Shown one piece after another: positions 17,202-26,589 of a stretch of DNA of 64,000 bases. The notes below the pieces were generated by a model that was given only the letters and a program-made list of their open reading frames with translations, had not been told where the DNA came from and made no database searches. Numbering within the stretch: position 1 is the stretch's first letter; every line of letters begins with the position of its first letter. Both the position numbers and the translations under genes were made by a program. Source of the stretch: Pelagibacterium nitratireducens (GTDB lineage: Bacteria > Pseudomonadota > Alphaproteobacteria > Rhizobiales > Devosiaceae); the NCBI RefSeq assembly GCF_037044555.1, contig NZ_CP146275.1:2274501-2338500 (forward strand), read 5' to 3'.

Positions 17202-19489
17202 TGGGGTTCGGTCTCCATTGTCTCTTGGGTTCCCGCTTCGAGCGCGCCTTCCATGCCCGAAATGGCATTGGACTGAACCATTGTGGCGCGCTGGACCCGC
17301 GACAGGCCCGGTGTGCGTTTGAGCGTTGCCAGGACGTCTGTCAACTGCGTCAGATCGTGCACTTCGAGCTCGAAGATGAGCTCGTGGGAATCGGCGGCAA
17401 GCGCCCGCATGGCCAGATTGGAGATATTGGCATCGCAGGCGGCAATGGCGCCGGTGATCTGGGCGAGCGATCCGGGGCGGTTCTGGGAATACATCGAAAC
17501 CACGACCTTGAACCGCGCCTCGGGCTTTCCGGCCATGTCCCAGCGCACGTCGATCCAGCCCACATCCTTGTCATGGAAGGCGGCCAGTGCCTCGGATTCC
17601 ATGGGATAGACTTCCATGTGGCCGGACTGGTGGAAGATGCCGATGATGCGGTCTCCGGGGACGACGCCTTCACGCGAGATATCGACGGGCATGTTGAAAT
17701 CGAACCCGACCATCGTGGCGAATTTCTTGATGGCGGTGTGCTGTCCACCGGGCATGCGGAACTTGAAATATTGCGCGTTGCGTAGGGCGAACCATCCCTC
17801 GGCGTCATTGGCCACCGGCAGCACCAGCCGCCCCTTGCGCCGCCGCTTGCCCTTGAGCGCGGTGGTTTCGCGCGCCAGATCCTCGGCCGTGATGCGCCCC
17901 TCGCCGATGGCGGCGAGCATGGAATTGCGGTCAGCGATCGAAAAACGATTGGCCAGCGCGACGATCTCGTCCTCGTTGAGCTCGAGCGACTCGCGCTCGA
18001 TCACCGCCATCAGCACCTGCTCGCCCAGCGCAATCGCCCGCGCAAAAGCACCCTGGCGCACGGCGCGACGAACCGCCGAGCGCGCCTTGCCGGTCATGGC
18101 GATGTTTTCCCAATTGGGCGGCGGGGTATGGGCCGCATCGCGCAGGATTTCGACTTCATCACCCGAATGAAGCTGGGTGATGAGCGGCATCACCGTGCCG
18201 TTGATCTTGCACCCCACGCAGGTATCGCCGACATCGGTGTGCACGGCATAGGCGAAATCGATCGGCGTGGCGCCGCGCGGCAAAGCGATCAGCCGTCCGC
18301 GCGGGGTAAAGCAGAACACCTGGTCCTGGAACAGTTCGAGCTTTGTGTGTTCGACGAATTCTTCGGGGTTATCGCCCTCGGTGAGCCGGGCAATGGTCGA
18401 GCGCAGCCAGTTATAGGCCTGGCTTTCCTCTTCCAGCCTGTGCATGTCGCCGGAAATGGCTTCCTTGTAGAGCTGGTGTGCGGCGATGCCGAATTCGGCG
18501 ATGGCGTGCATTTCCTGGGTGCGGATCTGCAGTTCGACGCGCTGGCGGCCGGGACCGACGATGGTGGTGTGGATCGAGCGGTAATCGTTGGCCTTGGGGA
18601 CCGAAATGTAATCCTTGAACCGGCCCGGCACGACCTTCCAGCTCGTGTGGATGACGCCGAGCGTACGGTAGCATTCGTCGATCGTGTCGACGATCACCCT
18701 AAAGCCGATCATGTCGGAAAGCTGTTCGAGGGCAATCGCCTTGCGCTCGATCTTCGAATAGATCGACCAGGCCGATTTGAGCCGCCAGGACACCTTGGCC
18801 TTGATCCCCTGCCCGGCCAGATGCTCTTCGAGCTCGCTACGGATTTCCGCGACGATCTCGCGGCTGGAAATCTCCATCTGCGACAGGCGCGAGGTGATGG
18901 CATTGTAGTGCTCGGGGTAGAGCGACTTGAACGCCAGATCCTCAAGCTCGTTGCGCATGTCCTGCATACCCATGCGTCCGGCGAGCGGTGCATAGATATC
19001 CATGGTCTCCTGCGCGATGCGGCCGCGCTTGTGGACGGGCATGAACTCGAGCGTGCGCATGTTGTGCAGGCGATCGGCCAGCTTGACCAGCAGCACGCGC
19101 ACGTCCTGGGAAATGGCCAGCAGCAGCTTGCGCAGGTTTTCGGCCTGGGCTTCTTCGCGGGAGACGAGGTTGAGGCGCTCGATCTTGGTCAGCCCGTCGA
19201 CGATCTGACCGATCTCGGTGCCGAACATCTCGTCGATCTCGGCGCGGGTGGCGTCGGTGTCCTCGATGGTGTCGTGCAGAAGCGCCACGGCGATGGTGGC
19301 ATCGTCGAGCTTGAGATCGGTGAGGATGGCGGCGACTTCGAGCGGGTGGGCGAAGTAGGGGTCACCCGAAGCGCGGGTCTGGCTGCCATGCTTTTGCATG
19401 CCGTAAACGTAAGCCTTGTTGAGCAGGGCTTCGTCGGCATTGGGATTGTAGGCCAGAACGCGTTCGACGAGTTCGTACTGACGCATCAT
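17198..19489 (-). CDS. rsh: Bifunctional (p)ppGpp synthetase/hydrolase (Rsh)
   Basis: A 763-residue stringent-response enzyme. The start at 19489 ([14 protein letters not shown]) follows a GGAG site; an upstream extension of 83 codons lacks any family likeness. The HD hydrolase domain has [13 protein letters not shown] near residue 72 and [13 protein letters not shown]. The synthetase domain includes [20 protein letters not shown], followed by a TGS domain ([20 protein letters not shown]), a zinc-finger/helical region and a C-terminal ACT domain. As the sole RelA/SpoT homologue in many Hyphomicrobiales it should make and degrade (p)ppGpp. rpoZ lies just upstream. Confidence 0.95.
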   Translation of the reverse strand: MMRQYELVERVLAYNPNADEALLNKAYVYGMQKHGSQTRASGDPYFAHPLEVAAILTDLKLDDATIAVALLHDTIEDTDATRAEIDEMFGTEIGQIVDGLTKIERLNLVSREEAQAENLRKLLLAISQDVRVLLVKLADRLHNMRTLEFMPVHKRGRIAQETMDIYAPLAGRMGMQDMRNELEDLAFKSLYPEHYNAITSRLSQMEISSREIVAEIRSELEEHLAGQGIKAKVSWRLKSAWSIYSKIERKAIALEQLSDMIGFRVIVDTIDECYRTLGVIHTSWKVVPGRFKDYISVPKANDYRSIHTTIVGPGRQRVELQIRTQEMHAIAEFGIAAHQLYKEAISGDMHRLEEESQAYNWLRSTIARLTEGDNPEEFVEHTKLELFQDQVFCFTPRGRLIALPRGATPIDFAYAVHTDVGDTCVGCKINGTVMPLITQLHSGDEVEILRDAAHTPPPNWENIAMTGKARSAVRRAVRQGAFARAIALGEQVLMAVIERESLELNEDEIVALANRFSIADRNSMLAAIGEGRITAEDLARETTALKGKRRRKGRLVLPVANDAEGWFALRNAQYFKFRMPGGQHTAIKKFATMVGFDFNMPVDISREGVVPGDRIIGIFHQSGHMEVYPMESEALAAFHDKDVGWIDVRWDMAGKPEARFKVVVSMYSQNRPGSLAQITGAIAACDANISNLAMRALAADSHELIFELEVHDLTQLTDVLATLKRTPGLSRVQRATMVQSNAISGMEGALEAGTQETMETEPQ

Positions 19490-19589
19490 GCGCCGGGGTA
19501 CTCCAGGCAAATTCAAGTTCACAAACTGCAAAGGCGCCGGGCCGGAGCCTGACGCCTTCACAAACACTATAGGGAAAGGCTTGCGCCGA

Positions 19590-19958
19590 TCAATCGTCGC
19601 GACGCTCGGGGGGCGCCAGCGACTCGATGCCGCGGAGCAGCTCTTCTTCGGAAATGGTGTCGAACACCGGACCTTCTTCGTCCGAAGAGGTTTCGATGCG
19701 CGGCGCGGTGTCCATTTCCGGCTCGTCGACTTCCACATACTTCTGGAGCGAGTGGATCAGATCTTCCTGCAGATCGTCGGGCGAAATGGTGCCATCGCCG
19801 ATTTCACGCAGGGCGACGACGGGGTTCTTGTCGTTGTCGCGATCCACGGTGATCTGGCCGCCCGAGGAGATCATGCGGGCGCGATGGGCGGCCGCAAGAA
19901 CCAGCTCGAAGCGGTTCGGAATCTTTTCAATGCAATCTTCTACGGTGACGCGTGCCAC
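19590..19958 (-). CDS. rpoZ: RNA polymerase omega subunit
   Basis: A 122-residue subunit that aids RNA polymerase assembly and contributes a (p)ppGpp site. A GTG start at 19958 with GGAG eight nt upstream gives [20 protein letters not shown], the standard omega N-terminus. ARMISSGGQ and [14 protein letters not shown] follow, then an acidic C-terminal tail typical of alphaproteobacteria. It is immediately upstream of rsh, a conserved pairing. Confidence 0.95.
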   Translation of the reverse strand: MARVTVEDCIEKIPNRFELVLAAAHRARMISSGGQITVDRDNDKNPVVALREIGDGTISPDDLQEDLIHSLQKYVEVDEPEMDTAPRIETSSDEEGPVFDTISEEELLRGIESLAPPERRDD

Positions 19959-20148
19959 AGCCGGTCTCCATTGCTTTAGGGGAGTTGCCGTTCTCTTACA
20001 CGAGGGCCTTGGTGATGACAAGCGGGGGTTTGCCCCGCCCGATCATCTTAATTTGACGCCCGGAATGAACTTCTGTCGGGTTTGCCGCGTTGAGCCATGT
20101 GAACGATTGCAATTTTTCTACCGATTTTTGTTTGGAGCTTTTGTCCAT

Positions 20149-20715
20149 ATGTTCGATTCCCGGGAAAAGGTCGTGCTGTTCATCGACGGCGCCAACCTTT
20201 ACGCGACGTCCCGAGCGCTTGGTGTCGATATCGACTACAAGCGGTTGCTCGGTGAGTTTCAGGACACGGCCTACCTGCTGCGCGCTTACTATTACACCGC
20301 GCTCGTCGAGGATCAGGAATATTCCTCGATCCGGCCGCTGATCGATTGGCTGGACTACAATGGCTACGCGGTGGTGACCAAGCCCGCCAAGGAATTTGTC
20401 GACGCGCAGGGGCGGCGCAAGATCAAGGGCAATATGGATATCGAGTTGGCCATCGATGCGCTCGAGATGTCCGCCCATTACGATCACCTCGTCCTGTTTT
20501 CAGGCGATGGAGATTTTACCGCGCTGGTCGCCGCATTGCAGCGGCGCGGCAAAAAGGTGACCGTCGCTTCGACGCTGACCACGCCCACGCCGATGATTTC
20601 GGACGATCTGCGGCGCCAGGCCGACTACTTTCTCGAAATCGCCACCCTGGTCAAGACGGTGGGCCGCCCGCAGGTTGACCGCCAGCAGGTCGCCAGAGAG
20701 GATGTTTCGCCCTGA
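20149..20715 (+). CDS. NYN (LabA/DUF88) domain protein
   Basis: A 188-residue protein from the ATG at 20149 with GGAG twelve nt upstream. The PIN-like NYN fold shows acidic residues at LFIDGANLYATSRALG (residues 10-25), KGNMDIELAIDALEMS and LFSGDGDFTALVAALQRRGK, the pattern of metal-dependent nucleases. It probably acts on RNA, but no substrate is known for this branch. Its last 14 bp overlap the likely start of the uracil-DNA glycosylase gene. Confidence 0.88.
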   Translation: MFDSREKVVLFIDGANLYATSRALGVDIDYKRLLGEFQDTAYLLRAYYYTALVEDQEYSSIRPLIDWLDYNGYAVVTKPAKEFVDAQGRRKIKGNMDIELAIDALEMSAHYDHLVLFSGDGDFTALVAALQRRGKKVTVASTLTTPTPMISDDLRRQADYFLEIATLVKTVGRPQVDRQQVAREDVSP

Positions 20716-21382
20716 TTCTTGTGCGAGACTGTCCTTGGCGCTCCCGACCAATCCACCACCAGATTGTCCGCTCTGTCCGCGACTGGCCGAGTTTCGGCAC
20801 GTCAATCAGCACCAGTTTCCAGATTGGCACAACGCGCCGGTGGACAATTGGGGCGATGCCGCCCCCCGCCTGCTGATCGTCGGGCTGGCGCCGGGGCTGC
20901 GCGGGGCGAACCGCACCGGGCGCCCGTTTACCGGCGATTACGCTGGCGATCTGCTCTATGCAACGCTCAAGAAATTCGGGCTGGCGACCGGCGAGTTCGA
21001 AGCCGATCCCAATGACAGCCTGCAGCTCGTCGATACGCTGATCGTCAATTCCGTGCGCTGCGTCCCGCCGCAAAACAAGCCGACCGGGCCCGAAATCGCC
21101 ACCTGCCGACGGTTTCTTGTCGCCACGATCGAGGCCAATCGTCAGGCAAAGGCGTTCTTTGCCCTTGGCCGCATCGCCCACGAATCGCTGCTCAGCGCCC
21201 TGGGAGAGCGCCGCGCCGCCTTCCCGTTCGGCCACGGCCGCGCGCACCGGCTGAGTGACGGCCGCACGCTGATCGATAGCTTCCACTGCTCGCGCTACAA
21301 CACCAATACCGGGCGGCTGACGACCGAGATGTTCGAGGACGCGATGAGCAAGGCGAAGGCTGCGATAACGGCAGAAGGCTGA
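20702..21382 (+). CDS. Family-5 uracil-DNA glycosylase (UDGb) with Fe-S cysteines
   Basis: About 226 residues; the exact start is uncertain (ATG 20702 chosen, overlapping the NYN gene). It should excise uracil and other deaminated bases from DNA. Motif A is GLAPGLRGANRTGRPFTGDY and the second motif is SFHCSRYNTNTGRLT, both of the UDGb type. Cysteines in DCPLC, SVRCVPP and IATCRRF make the four Fe-S ligands of families 4/5. Position A has Ala-Pro-Gly in place of an acidic residue, normal for UDGb. Confidence 0.85.
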   Translation: MFRPDSCARLSLALPTNPPPDCPLCPRLAEFRHVNQHQFPDWHNAPVDNWGDAAPRLLIVGLAPGLRGANRTGRPFTGDYAGDLLYATLKKFGLATGEFEADPNDSLQLVDTLIVNSVRCVPPQNKPTGPEIATCRRFLVATIEANRQAKAFFALGRIAHESLLSALGERRAAFPFGHGRAHRLSDGRTLIDSFHCSRYNTNTGRLTTEMFEDAMSKAKAAITAEG

Positions 21383-21793
21383 GCGTCCACCTCCGGCGCC
21401 GGGGGTACTGGATCCCGGCTCAAGGCCGGGATGACGGTGGTGGCGAGGGCAATGTCGTGACAACTCTCACTGTCGCTGTCCCGGACCCGATCCGGGACCC
21501 AGCGGATTTTCCAGGCTACCCGTGGATATTGGAGCGCACATGGGCTCCGGCCCTCGCCGGAGTAGCGAGGGGGAGGAGAGCCGCGACCGAAGCCATCTGC
21601 GCTGCCGTTTACTGGATTCCGGCTCAAGGCCGGAATGACGGTCGTGTGGAACATTGTGCAAGGAAAGGCGACGGCTCTGCGAGGGGCCGCTTCTGTTTGG
21701 CACAGGAGCATCCCTACCCCCTTGGTCATCCCGGACTTGATCCGGGATCCAGTACGCTCGGCATTCGAGCAGGCCCGACCGTCCGAGGCCAGA
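21383..21793. repeat. Gene-free stretch packed with family-A palindromic repeats
   Basis: This 411-bp gap between the UDG and smpB genes has no credible ORF. It contains at least four family-A hairpins: 21406-21435 (TACTGGATCCCGGC ... GCCGGGATGAC), 21478-21502 (GTCCCGGACCCGATCCGGGA), 21610-21639 (TACTGGATTCCGGC ... GCCGGAATGAC) and 21725-21754 (GTCATCCCGG ... CCGGGATCCAGTA). A further hairpin GGCTCCGGCCCTCGCCGGAG lies near 21544. The convergent orientation of the flanking genes suggests that some act as terminators. Confidence 0.75.
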
Positions 21794-22273
21794 TCAGCCC
21801 TGCTTCAAGATCCGCTGTTTGTCGCGCGCCCAATCGCGATCTTTCTGGACGTCGCGTTTGTCGTGGGATTTTCGGCCCTTGGCGAGCCCGATCAGCAGTT
21901 TGGCCATGCCGCGATCGTTGAAATAGAGTTTGAGCGGCACGATGGTGTTGCCCTGCCGCTCGACGCCCTTGGCGAGCTTGTCGAGTTCGCGGTGCGAGAC
22001 CAGAAGCTTGCGGCGGCGCTTTTCGTCGTGGTTGAAGCGGTTGGCCTGCACATATTCGGGAATGTTGGCATTGATCAGCCAAAGCTCCCCGCCCTCGGGC
22101 GACACGTAGGATTCGGCGATCTGGGCCTTGCCGTTACGCAGGGATTTCACCTCTGTCCCGCGCAGCACGATGCCGGCCTCGATGGTGTCGAGAACCTCAT
22201 AATCGAACCGGGCACGGCGGTTTTCGGCCACCATGCCGGTTTCGAGCAGACCTTTTTCTTTCTTCGGTGCCAT
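21794..22273 (-). CDS. smpB: SsrA-binding protein
   Basis: A 159-residue RNA-binding protein that partners tmRNA in rescue of stalled ribosomes. Family blocks are [56 protein letters not shown] and the basic tail [17 protein letters not shown]. It starts 11 bp after the dapA stop on the same strand, probably one transcript. I could not locate an ssrA gene in the window. Confidence 0.96.
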   Translation of the reverse strand: MAPKKEKGLLETGMVAENRRARFDYEVLDTIEAGIVLRGTEVKSLRNGKAQIAESYVSPEGGELWLINANIPEYVQANRFNHDEKRRRKLLVSHRELDKLAKGVERQGNTIVPLKLYFNDRGMAKLLIGLAKGRKSHDKRDVQKDRDWARDKQRILKQG

Positions 22274-22283
22274 TACTTATCGA

Positions 22284-23162
22284 TCAGTTGATGAGCCCGG
22301 CGTGGACCAGTGCGGCGTCGATGGCCGCGCGGGTGGTTTCTGTCACCGGAACCAGCGGAAGCCGGATTTCGTCGCCGAACAGGCCGAGCCTGGACGCGGC
22401 ATATTTGACGCCCTGCGGGTTGGGCTCGATAAACAGTGCCTTGTGGAGCGGTGCCAGCCGATCCTGAATGGTGAGCGCGGTGCTGAAATCTCCAGCCTGA
22501 CAGGCGGCCTGAAACGCCGAGCACAGCCTTGGCGCAACGTTGGAGGTGACCGAAATGCACCCCCTGCCCCCATGGGCGTTGTACCCCAGCGCGGTAATGT
22601 CCTCGCCCGAGAGCATGACGAACTCCGAGCCCAGCGCAGCGCGCGTCATTGTCGCCTTGCTCATGTCGGCGGTCGCGTCCTTGACGCCGACGATATTGGG
22701 GCACGCATCGCGCAGGCGCTTCATGGTGTCGACGTTGATATCGACCACCGTGCGGCCGGGCACCGAATAGAGAATGACGGGCAGGCTGGTCGCCTTTGCA
22801 ATCGCTGAAAAATGCTGGAACAGACCCTCCTGGTTGGGCTTGTTGTAATAGGGCACGATGGTCAGAATGCCATCGGCGCCGGCCTTTTCGGCAAACTGGG
22901 CGAGATGGATGGCTTCACGCGTCGAATTGGAGCCGGCCCCGGCGATGACGGGAACGCGCTTGTCCGCTACTTCGATGGCGATCTCGATGACGCGGCGATG
23001 TTCCTCGTGGCTGACCGTGGGGCTTTCGCCGGTGGTTCCCACCGGCACCAGACCGTTGGTGCCTTCCTCGATCTGCCATTTGACGAAGCGCGCCATGGCG
23101 TCTTCATCAACAGCACCCTTATGGAACGGCGTTACCAACGCCGTGATCGACCCGGAAAACAT
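22284..23162 (-). CDS. dapA: 4-hydroxy-tetrahydrodipicolinate synthase
   Basis: A 292-residue lysine/diaminopimelate pathway enzyme condensing pyruvate with aspartate semialdehyde. [14 protein letters not shown] is the substrate-binding region, [14 protein letters not shown] carries the active-site Tyr, and the Schiff-base Lys is in [12 protein letters not shown]. Length is normal. It precedes smpB in a two-gene unit. Its upstream side holds a pair of family-B repeats. Confidence 0.96.
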   Translation of the reverse strand: MFSGSITALVTPFHKGAVDEDAMARFVKWQIEEGTNGLVPVGTTGESPTVSHEEHRRVIEIAIEVADKRVPVIAGAGSNSTREAIHLAQFAEKAGADGILTIVPYYNKPNQEGLFQHFSAIAKATSLPVILYSVPGRTVVDINVDTMKRLRDACPNIVGVKDATADMSKATMTRAALGSEFVMLSGEDITALGYNAHGGRGCISVTSNVAPRLCSAFQAACQAGDFSTALTIQDRLAPLHKALFIEPNPQGVKYAASRLGLFGDEIRLPLVPVTETTRAAIDAALVHAGLIN

Positions 23163-23540
23163 GTGAGACAGTCCTTGATTTTCGACAGTAGGCGCGCCTG
23201 GCAGCCGCCTTTAACGAGATTATCGCGCTCCCAAAGAAAGCGCTTCAACTTTCTATTTTTGTCGCGCTTCCGAACCCAAAATTGGTCCCCACTTCTGCTG
23301 GAAGCACTCCAACATTTTGTTTTGTCGCGCTTCCGAACAGCAAAAGTGGTGCCCACTTTTGCTGGAAGCACTCCAGTATCGCCCTCGATCCCTAAGGGGA
23401 TGTTTCTTGATGGCGCGGGATGACGGTTTTGTCACCCCAGAACTGGCGCACCATAATGGCACTTGCATGGCGCGACAAGGAGGGCCACGGCCTCACGCTC
23501 ACCGCGATTGCCTGCGCCGCCGGGCGTGGTATGAAGCATC
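23163..23540. repeat. Intergenic stretch with two family-B palindromic repeats
   Basis: This 378-bp divergent space has no credible gene. Two direct copies of an inverted repeat occupy 23261-23310 and 23324-23374; each begins GTCGCGCTTCCGAAC, has an AAAAGTGG/CCACTTTT-type core and ends GCTGGAAGCACTCC. The first copy is degraded in the core. A partial copy precedes them near 23222. The remaining ~160 bp before the alpha/beta-hydrolase start shows nothing I can name. Confidence 0.65.
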
Positions 23541-24500
23541 ATGTTCAAGCGCGCAACTCCCCTGCCCCAAACACAGCTTTTTTCCGACCTTCCGGTCAGG
23601 ACGATCACCTGCGGCAGTGCCAGTACACAGATTGCCGTGCATGTTCATGGCGAGATTTCCGATGATGTGGTCCCGATCGTGTGCCTGCCGGGCTATGTGC
23701 GCAATATGTCCGATTTCGCCGGACTGCCCGCCGCGATCAACCGGCTGCCCGGTACCGGCTTTAGCTTCATCCTGATCGATCTGCCCGGTCGGGGCCGGTC
23801 GTCGTACATGGGCAAGGGTGCGCGCTATTCCACGCTCGCCGATGCCGATTGCGTGCTTGATGTGATGGCGGCGCTCGACGTGCCGCGCGCCGTTCTGGCC
23901 GGCGAAGGCCATGGCGGCCAGGTCGCCATGATCATTGCCACGCGCCGTCCCCTTGCCGTTGCCGGAACCATTCTGATCGACGCCGGGCCGGTGACCGACC
24001 CGCGCGGGCTGGTGCGCACGCGCAACAATTTTCGCCATTTGACAGCGCTCAGATCGGCGCCGGCTTGCCGGGCTGCGCTACGCAAGATCCTGAGCACCGA
24101 TTATCCGGGCGAGTCCGAGGCGCGGCTCGACGGGTTCGCCCAGCGCATTTATGCCGAAGACGGGCGCGGAAAGCTGCGCCCGCTTTTCGACAGCCAGTTG
24201 ATCGCCCAGCTCGAACAGTTCGAATTCGACGACGTTCTCGAACCGCAATGGCAATTGTTCGATACGCTTTCCCACGTCCCGCTGATGATCGTGCGCTCGC
24301 AACTGACCGATCAGGTGCGGCGGGCAAGTTTTGACGAGATGGTGCGCCGGCGCCGCGACGCGGCAACGCTGGTCATATCCGACCAGGGATCGCCCGCCCT
24401 TCTCGAAGATGCCGAGGAACATCAGGCCATGGCGGCATTCTTGCGCGACATATGCCGGGCAGATGAGCCTGATGTCGGCGACAGGGCCGCGTCTGCCTGA
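23541..24500 (+). CDS. Alpha/beta-hydrolase-fold protein lacking the nucleophile serine
   Basis: A 319-residue cytosolic-looking protein. The fold shows in IVCLPGYVRNMSDFAGL, LIDLPGRGRSSYMGKG, MIVRSQLTDQVRR and a C-terminal helix. At the elbow, residues 121-126 read GEGHGG where active relatives have G-H-S-x-G-G, so Gly123 replaces the catalytic Ser. A His candidate near the C-terminus is in EEHQAMAAF. It may be a pseudoenzyme or use another mechanism. The start has only a weak ribosome site. Confidence 0.8.
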   Translation: MFKRATPLPQTQLFSDLPVRTITCGSASTQIAVHVHGEISDDVVPIVCLPGYVRNMSDFAGLPAAINRLPGTGFSFILIDLPGRGRSSYMGKGARYSTLADADCVLDVMAALDVPRAVLAGEGHGGQVAMIIATRRPLAVAGTILIDAGPVTDPRGLVRTRNNFRHLTALRSAPACRAALRKILSTDYPGESEARLDGFAQRIYAEDGRGKLRPLFDSQLIAQLEQFEFDDVLEPQWQLFDTLSHVPLMIVRSQLTDQVRRASFDEMVRRRRDAATLVISDQGSPALLEDAEEHQAMAAFLRDICRADEPDVGDRAASA

Positions 24501-24524
24501 CATCGACGCCCCAACCGCGCACGC

Positions 24525-24953
24525 TCACTCCCGGCTGGCGGCCTTGGCCAGCGCCTTGGCCTGTGAGACCCATTTTTCCCGCTCGATGCGGCCCTTGAAG
24601 GACAGTCGGGCGTTCATCATGGCGATGGATTTGGCGTTCCAGGCGGCAATCTGGCTGAAATGATACACACCATTGTGGTGCAGAACCGATTCAAGTTTGG
24701 GGCCTATCCCCTTGATTTTCTTGAGATCGTCAGGTTGTCCGCCAATCGGTTCATTGAGCAGGCCAAGCGCTGGGTCGCCGAGGTCGGGCCGTTCGGGCGC
24801 AACCGGCGTTTGAGATTGATCGGGCTGGGCGACCGGTTCGGCGCGCCGGCTGGGCCCGAACATCCGCTTGAGCAGATATCCGACAAGACAGCCGATGAAA
24901 AAGGCGGCGAGCAGCAGCAGCGCGCTGGGAAGGATGTGCGGCGTGGGATCCAT
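24525..24953 (-). CDS. Membrane-anchored helix-hairpin-helix protein
   Basis: A 142-residue protein: an N-terminal membrane helix (SALLLLAAFFIGCLVGYLL), a proline-rich linker of about 40 residues, then a HhH-like domain (DDLKKIKGIGPKLESVLHHN) continuing GVYHFSQIAAW. The same C-terminal module is appended to ribosomal protein L21 or NuoE in other Hyphomicrobiales. Function is unknown. The start at 24953 follows a family-B repeat, and the two genes upstream on this strand are a mini membrane protein and an OmpA-family protein. Confidence 0.75.
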   Translation of the reverse strand: MDPTPHILPSALLLLAAFFIGCLVGYLLKRMFGPSRRAEPVAQPDQSQTPVAPERPDLGDPALGLLNEPIGGQPDDLKKIKGIGPKLESVLHHNGVYHFSQIAAWNAKSIAMMNARLSFKGRIEREKWVSQAKALAKAASRE

Positions 24954-24977
24954 GGACTTGCTTTCAAATTCTTGTTT

Positions 24978-25027
24978 GCCGCGCTTCCGGACCGGAAAAG
25001 TCTGCAGCTTTTCCTGGAAGCATTCAA
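24978..25027. repeat. Family-B palindromic repeat
   Basis: GCCGCGCTTCCGGACCGGAA ... TTCCTGGAAGCATTCAAC is a diverged copy of the repeat at 23261-23374. It fills nearly the whole space between the mini membrane protein gene and the HhH gene and overlaps the end of the former by 4 bp. Confidence 0.6.
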
Positions 25028-25131
25028 CGCCCCTCTTCGGGTGCGCCGTACCATCCGGTCGCAATGCCGATCAGCACGGCCAGAACCAGAAATGGCCAGT
25101 TGATGGCGATCAGATATGCTATGTCACTCAC
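25024..25131 (-). CDS. 35-residue single-pass membrane protein
   Basis: A GTG at 25131 preceded by AGAGGGGG at good distance begins a 35-residue frame: a short acidic start, one long hydrophobic helix (IAINWPFLVLAVLIGIATGW) and a polar tail. It lies between the OmpA-family gene (62 bp upstream) and the HhH gene on the same strand. Its size, membrane helix and ribosome site support a real mini-protein. Function unknown. Confidence 0.6.
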   Translation of the reverse strand: MSDIAYLIAINWPFLVLAVLIGIATGWYGAPEEGR

Positions 25132-25192
25132 TGCCCAAGCCCCCTCTTTCCGGTCGGAGCCCTGCCTTTGCGGCGGCTCACATCCGGCATTG

Positions 25193-26404
25193 CTATTGCG
25201 CAATGTCTTCGAAGCTGAAGACGATGCGCCGATTTTGCGCCTTGCCCGCCGCCGTTTCGTTGGACGCAACGGGAAGACTTGCCCCATAGCCGACGGCGAA
25301 AAGGCGCTGGGGGTCGATCCCCTGCGCCACCAACCGGTCGACAACCGCCTCGGCACGGCTGAGGGACAAAACCAGATTGGTTTCGTCGCGCCCATCGGCG
25401 TCGGTATGTCCTTCTACATAAACCGGCTGCGCAGGGCAAATGGCCAGTACTGCGGCGATATCGGCAATAAGGCTCTCGGACGACGCCGTCGGGGTCGTGC
25501 GGCCCGAGGCGAAGGAAATTGCGTTGTCTTGCGTGAGCGCGGCCAGCTGCTCACGGCACTGTGTAGCTTCCGCCTCGAGATTTGCATTCGCGGCAGCGTC
25601 CCCATCCGGAACGATCGGATCGGCGGGAGCAATGTCCTGCTGTTCCTGGACGAACGCCTGATCTTGTTGGCTGTCCTCATCGACCGGCGCTTGCCGTTCG
25701 GTCGTTCCTTCCGTGGGGACGATGTCGTCGGACAGCGGCTGTTCGCCGGTCGCGTCGTCGGCCTCGACCTCGGGCTCGGGCTCGGGCACCGTATCGGCTG
25801 TAGATTGCGTGGACGCCTCGGCATCCGCCGTTTCGATAATCTCCGTTATATCTTCGCGTGCTGGCTCGCTTTCCTCAAGCAGGCCTTCAACCGACTCCAT
25901 GACATCCTCACCGATCGGCTCTGGGGGCTGGACGCTTTCAGTTTCGCCACCTCCCGGCCCTTCGACCGCCACGACCCATTCCGCACCGTCGCCGGCAGAT
26001 CCAAGAGCTTCGATCAGCGCATCGCGACTCGCATCGGGCCGCAATGTGCCCGTCGCCGTCCATTGCCCCTCGCCATAGGCAATCGATCCGTCTTCCAGCA
26101 TCTCGCTGGCCGCTATGGCTTTCATCGCATCACGCAGGAATCCCAGCGGCGCGCCGTCGGCAATCGTCATGCCGTCATCGTCGATCCCTGCCTGTCCGGA
26201 AAGAATCGTCGCGACCGACTGGTATGGCACATTGCCATTCAGCGTGATGTCGCCGGCATCGATCTGCACGGCCCAGACAAAGGCATCGCCGGACCCAATC
26301 TCCGCTGTCTCATCGAGTGATTGATACTGCGCATGCGCCGCCTGGATCGGGGTCAATACGATGACGGCGGGCAGGACAAAAAAGAGCAAGCGGGGAAAAG
26401 TCAT
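25193..26404 (-). CDS. OmpA-family outer-membrane/peptidoglycan-associated protein
   Basis: A 403-residue protein with a signal peptide ending near residue 26 (VLTPIQAAHAQ). The middle, roughly residues 150-265, is very acidic and low in complexity. The C-terminal OmpA domain contains FASGRTTPTASS, VYVEGHTDADGRDETN and LSLSRAEAVVDRLVAQGID, expected to bind peptidoglycan non-covalently. The N-terminal half may form a BON-like or beta domain. Probably the first gene of a unit with the mini membrane protein and the HhH protein. Confidence 0.88.
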   Translation of the reverse strand: MTFPRLLFFVLPAVIVLTPIQAAHAQYQSLDETAEIGSGDAFVWAVQIDAGDITLNGNVPYQSVATILSGQAGIDDDGMTIADGAPLGFLRDAMKAIAASEMLEDGSIAYGEGQWTATGTLRPDASRDALIEALGSAGDGAEWVVAVEGPGGGETESVQPPEPIGEDVMESVEGLLEESEPAREDITEIIETADAEASTQSTADTVPEPEPEVEADDATGEQPLSDDIVPTEGTTERQAPVDEDSQQDQAFVQEQQDIAPADPIVPDGDAAANANLEAEATQCREQLAALTQDNAISFASGRTTPTASSESLIADIAAVLAICPAQPVYVEGHTDADGRDETNLVLSLSRAEAVVDRLVAQGIDPQRLFAVGYGASLPVASNETAAGKAQNRRIVFSFEDIAQ

Positions 26405-26534
26405 TCAAAGCCAATAGGTTTACGCCGCGTGCCGCGGCAATGTCGGTCGACTCGGGATTTCGAGGTTCAGTGTAAAGCATTTTGGCCGCCGACGAAGCCA
26501 GTCCAGCCCATCATTTCCGGCTCAACGCAAAAGA

Positions 26535-26560
26535 AAAGGCCCGGCAAACGCCGGGCCTTT
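26535..26560 (-). terminator. Rho-independent terminator of the porin gene
   Basis: A perfect 11-bp stem (AAAGGCCCGGC / GCCGGGCCTTT) with loop AAAC (plus-strand reading), followed on the minus strand by TTCTTTT. It lies 30 bp after the porin stop codon. Confidence 0.88.
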
Positions 26561-26589
26561 CCAAACAATCGCCTCGAGGCGAAGAGTTC

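Noticed and set aside
18128..19552. A 474-codon frame antisense to rsh
   Set aside because: The rsh frame contains all HD, synthetase, TGS and ACT motifs; the other frame is a shadow.
19490..19738. An 83-codon N-terminal extension of Rsh
   Set aside because: The extension overlaps the 3' end of rpoZ, lacks homology, and the ATG at 19489 has a ribosome site and the family start.
21383..21793. Search for the tmRNA gene beside smpB
   Set aside because: No alanine-tRNA-like acceptor domain or tag reading frame was found; the space is repeat hairpins.
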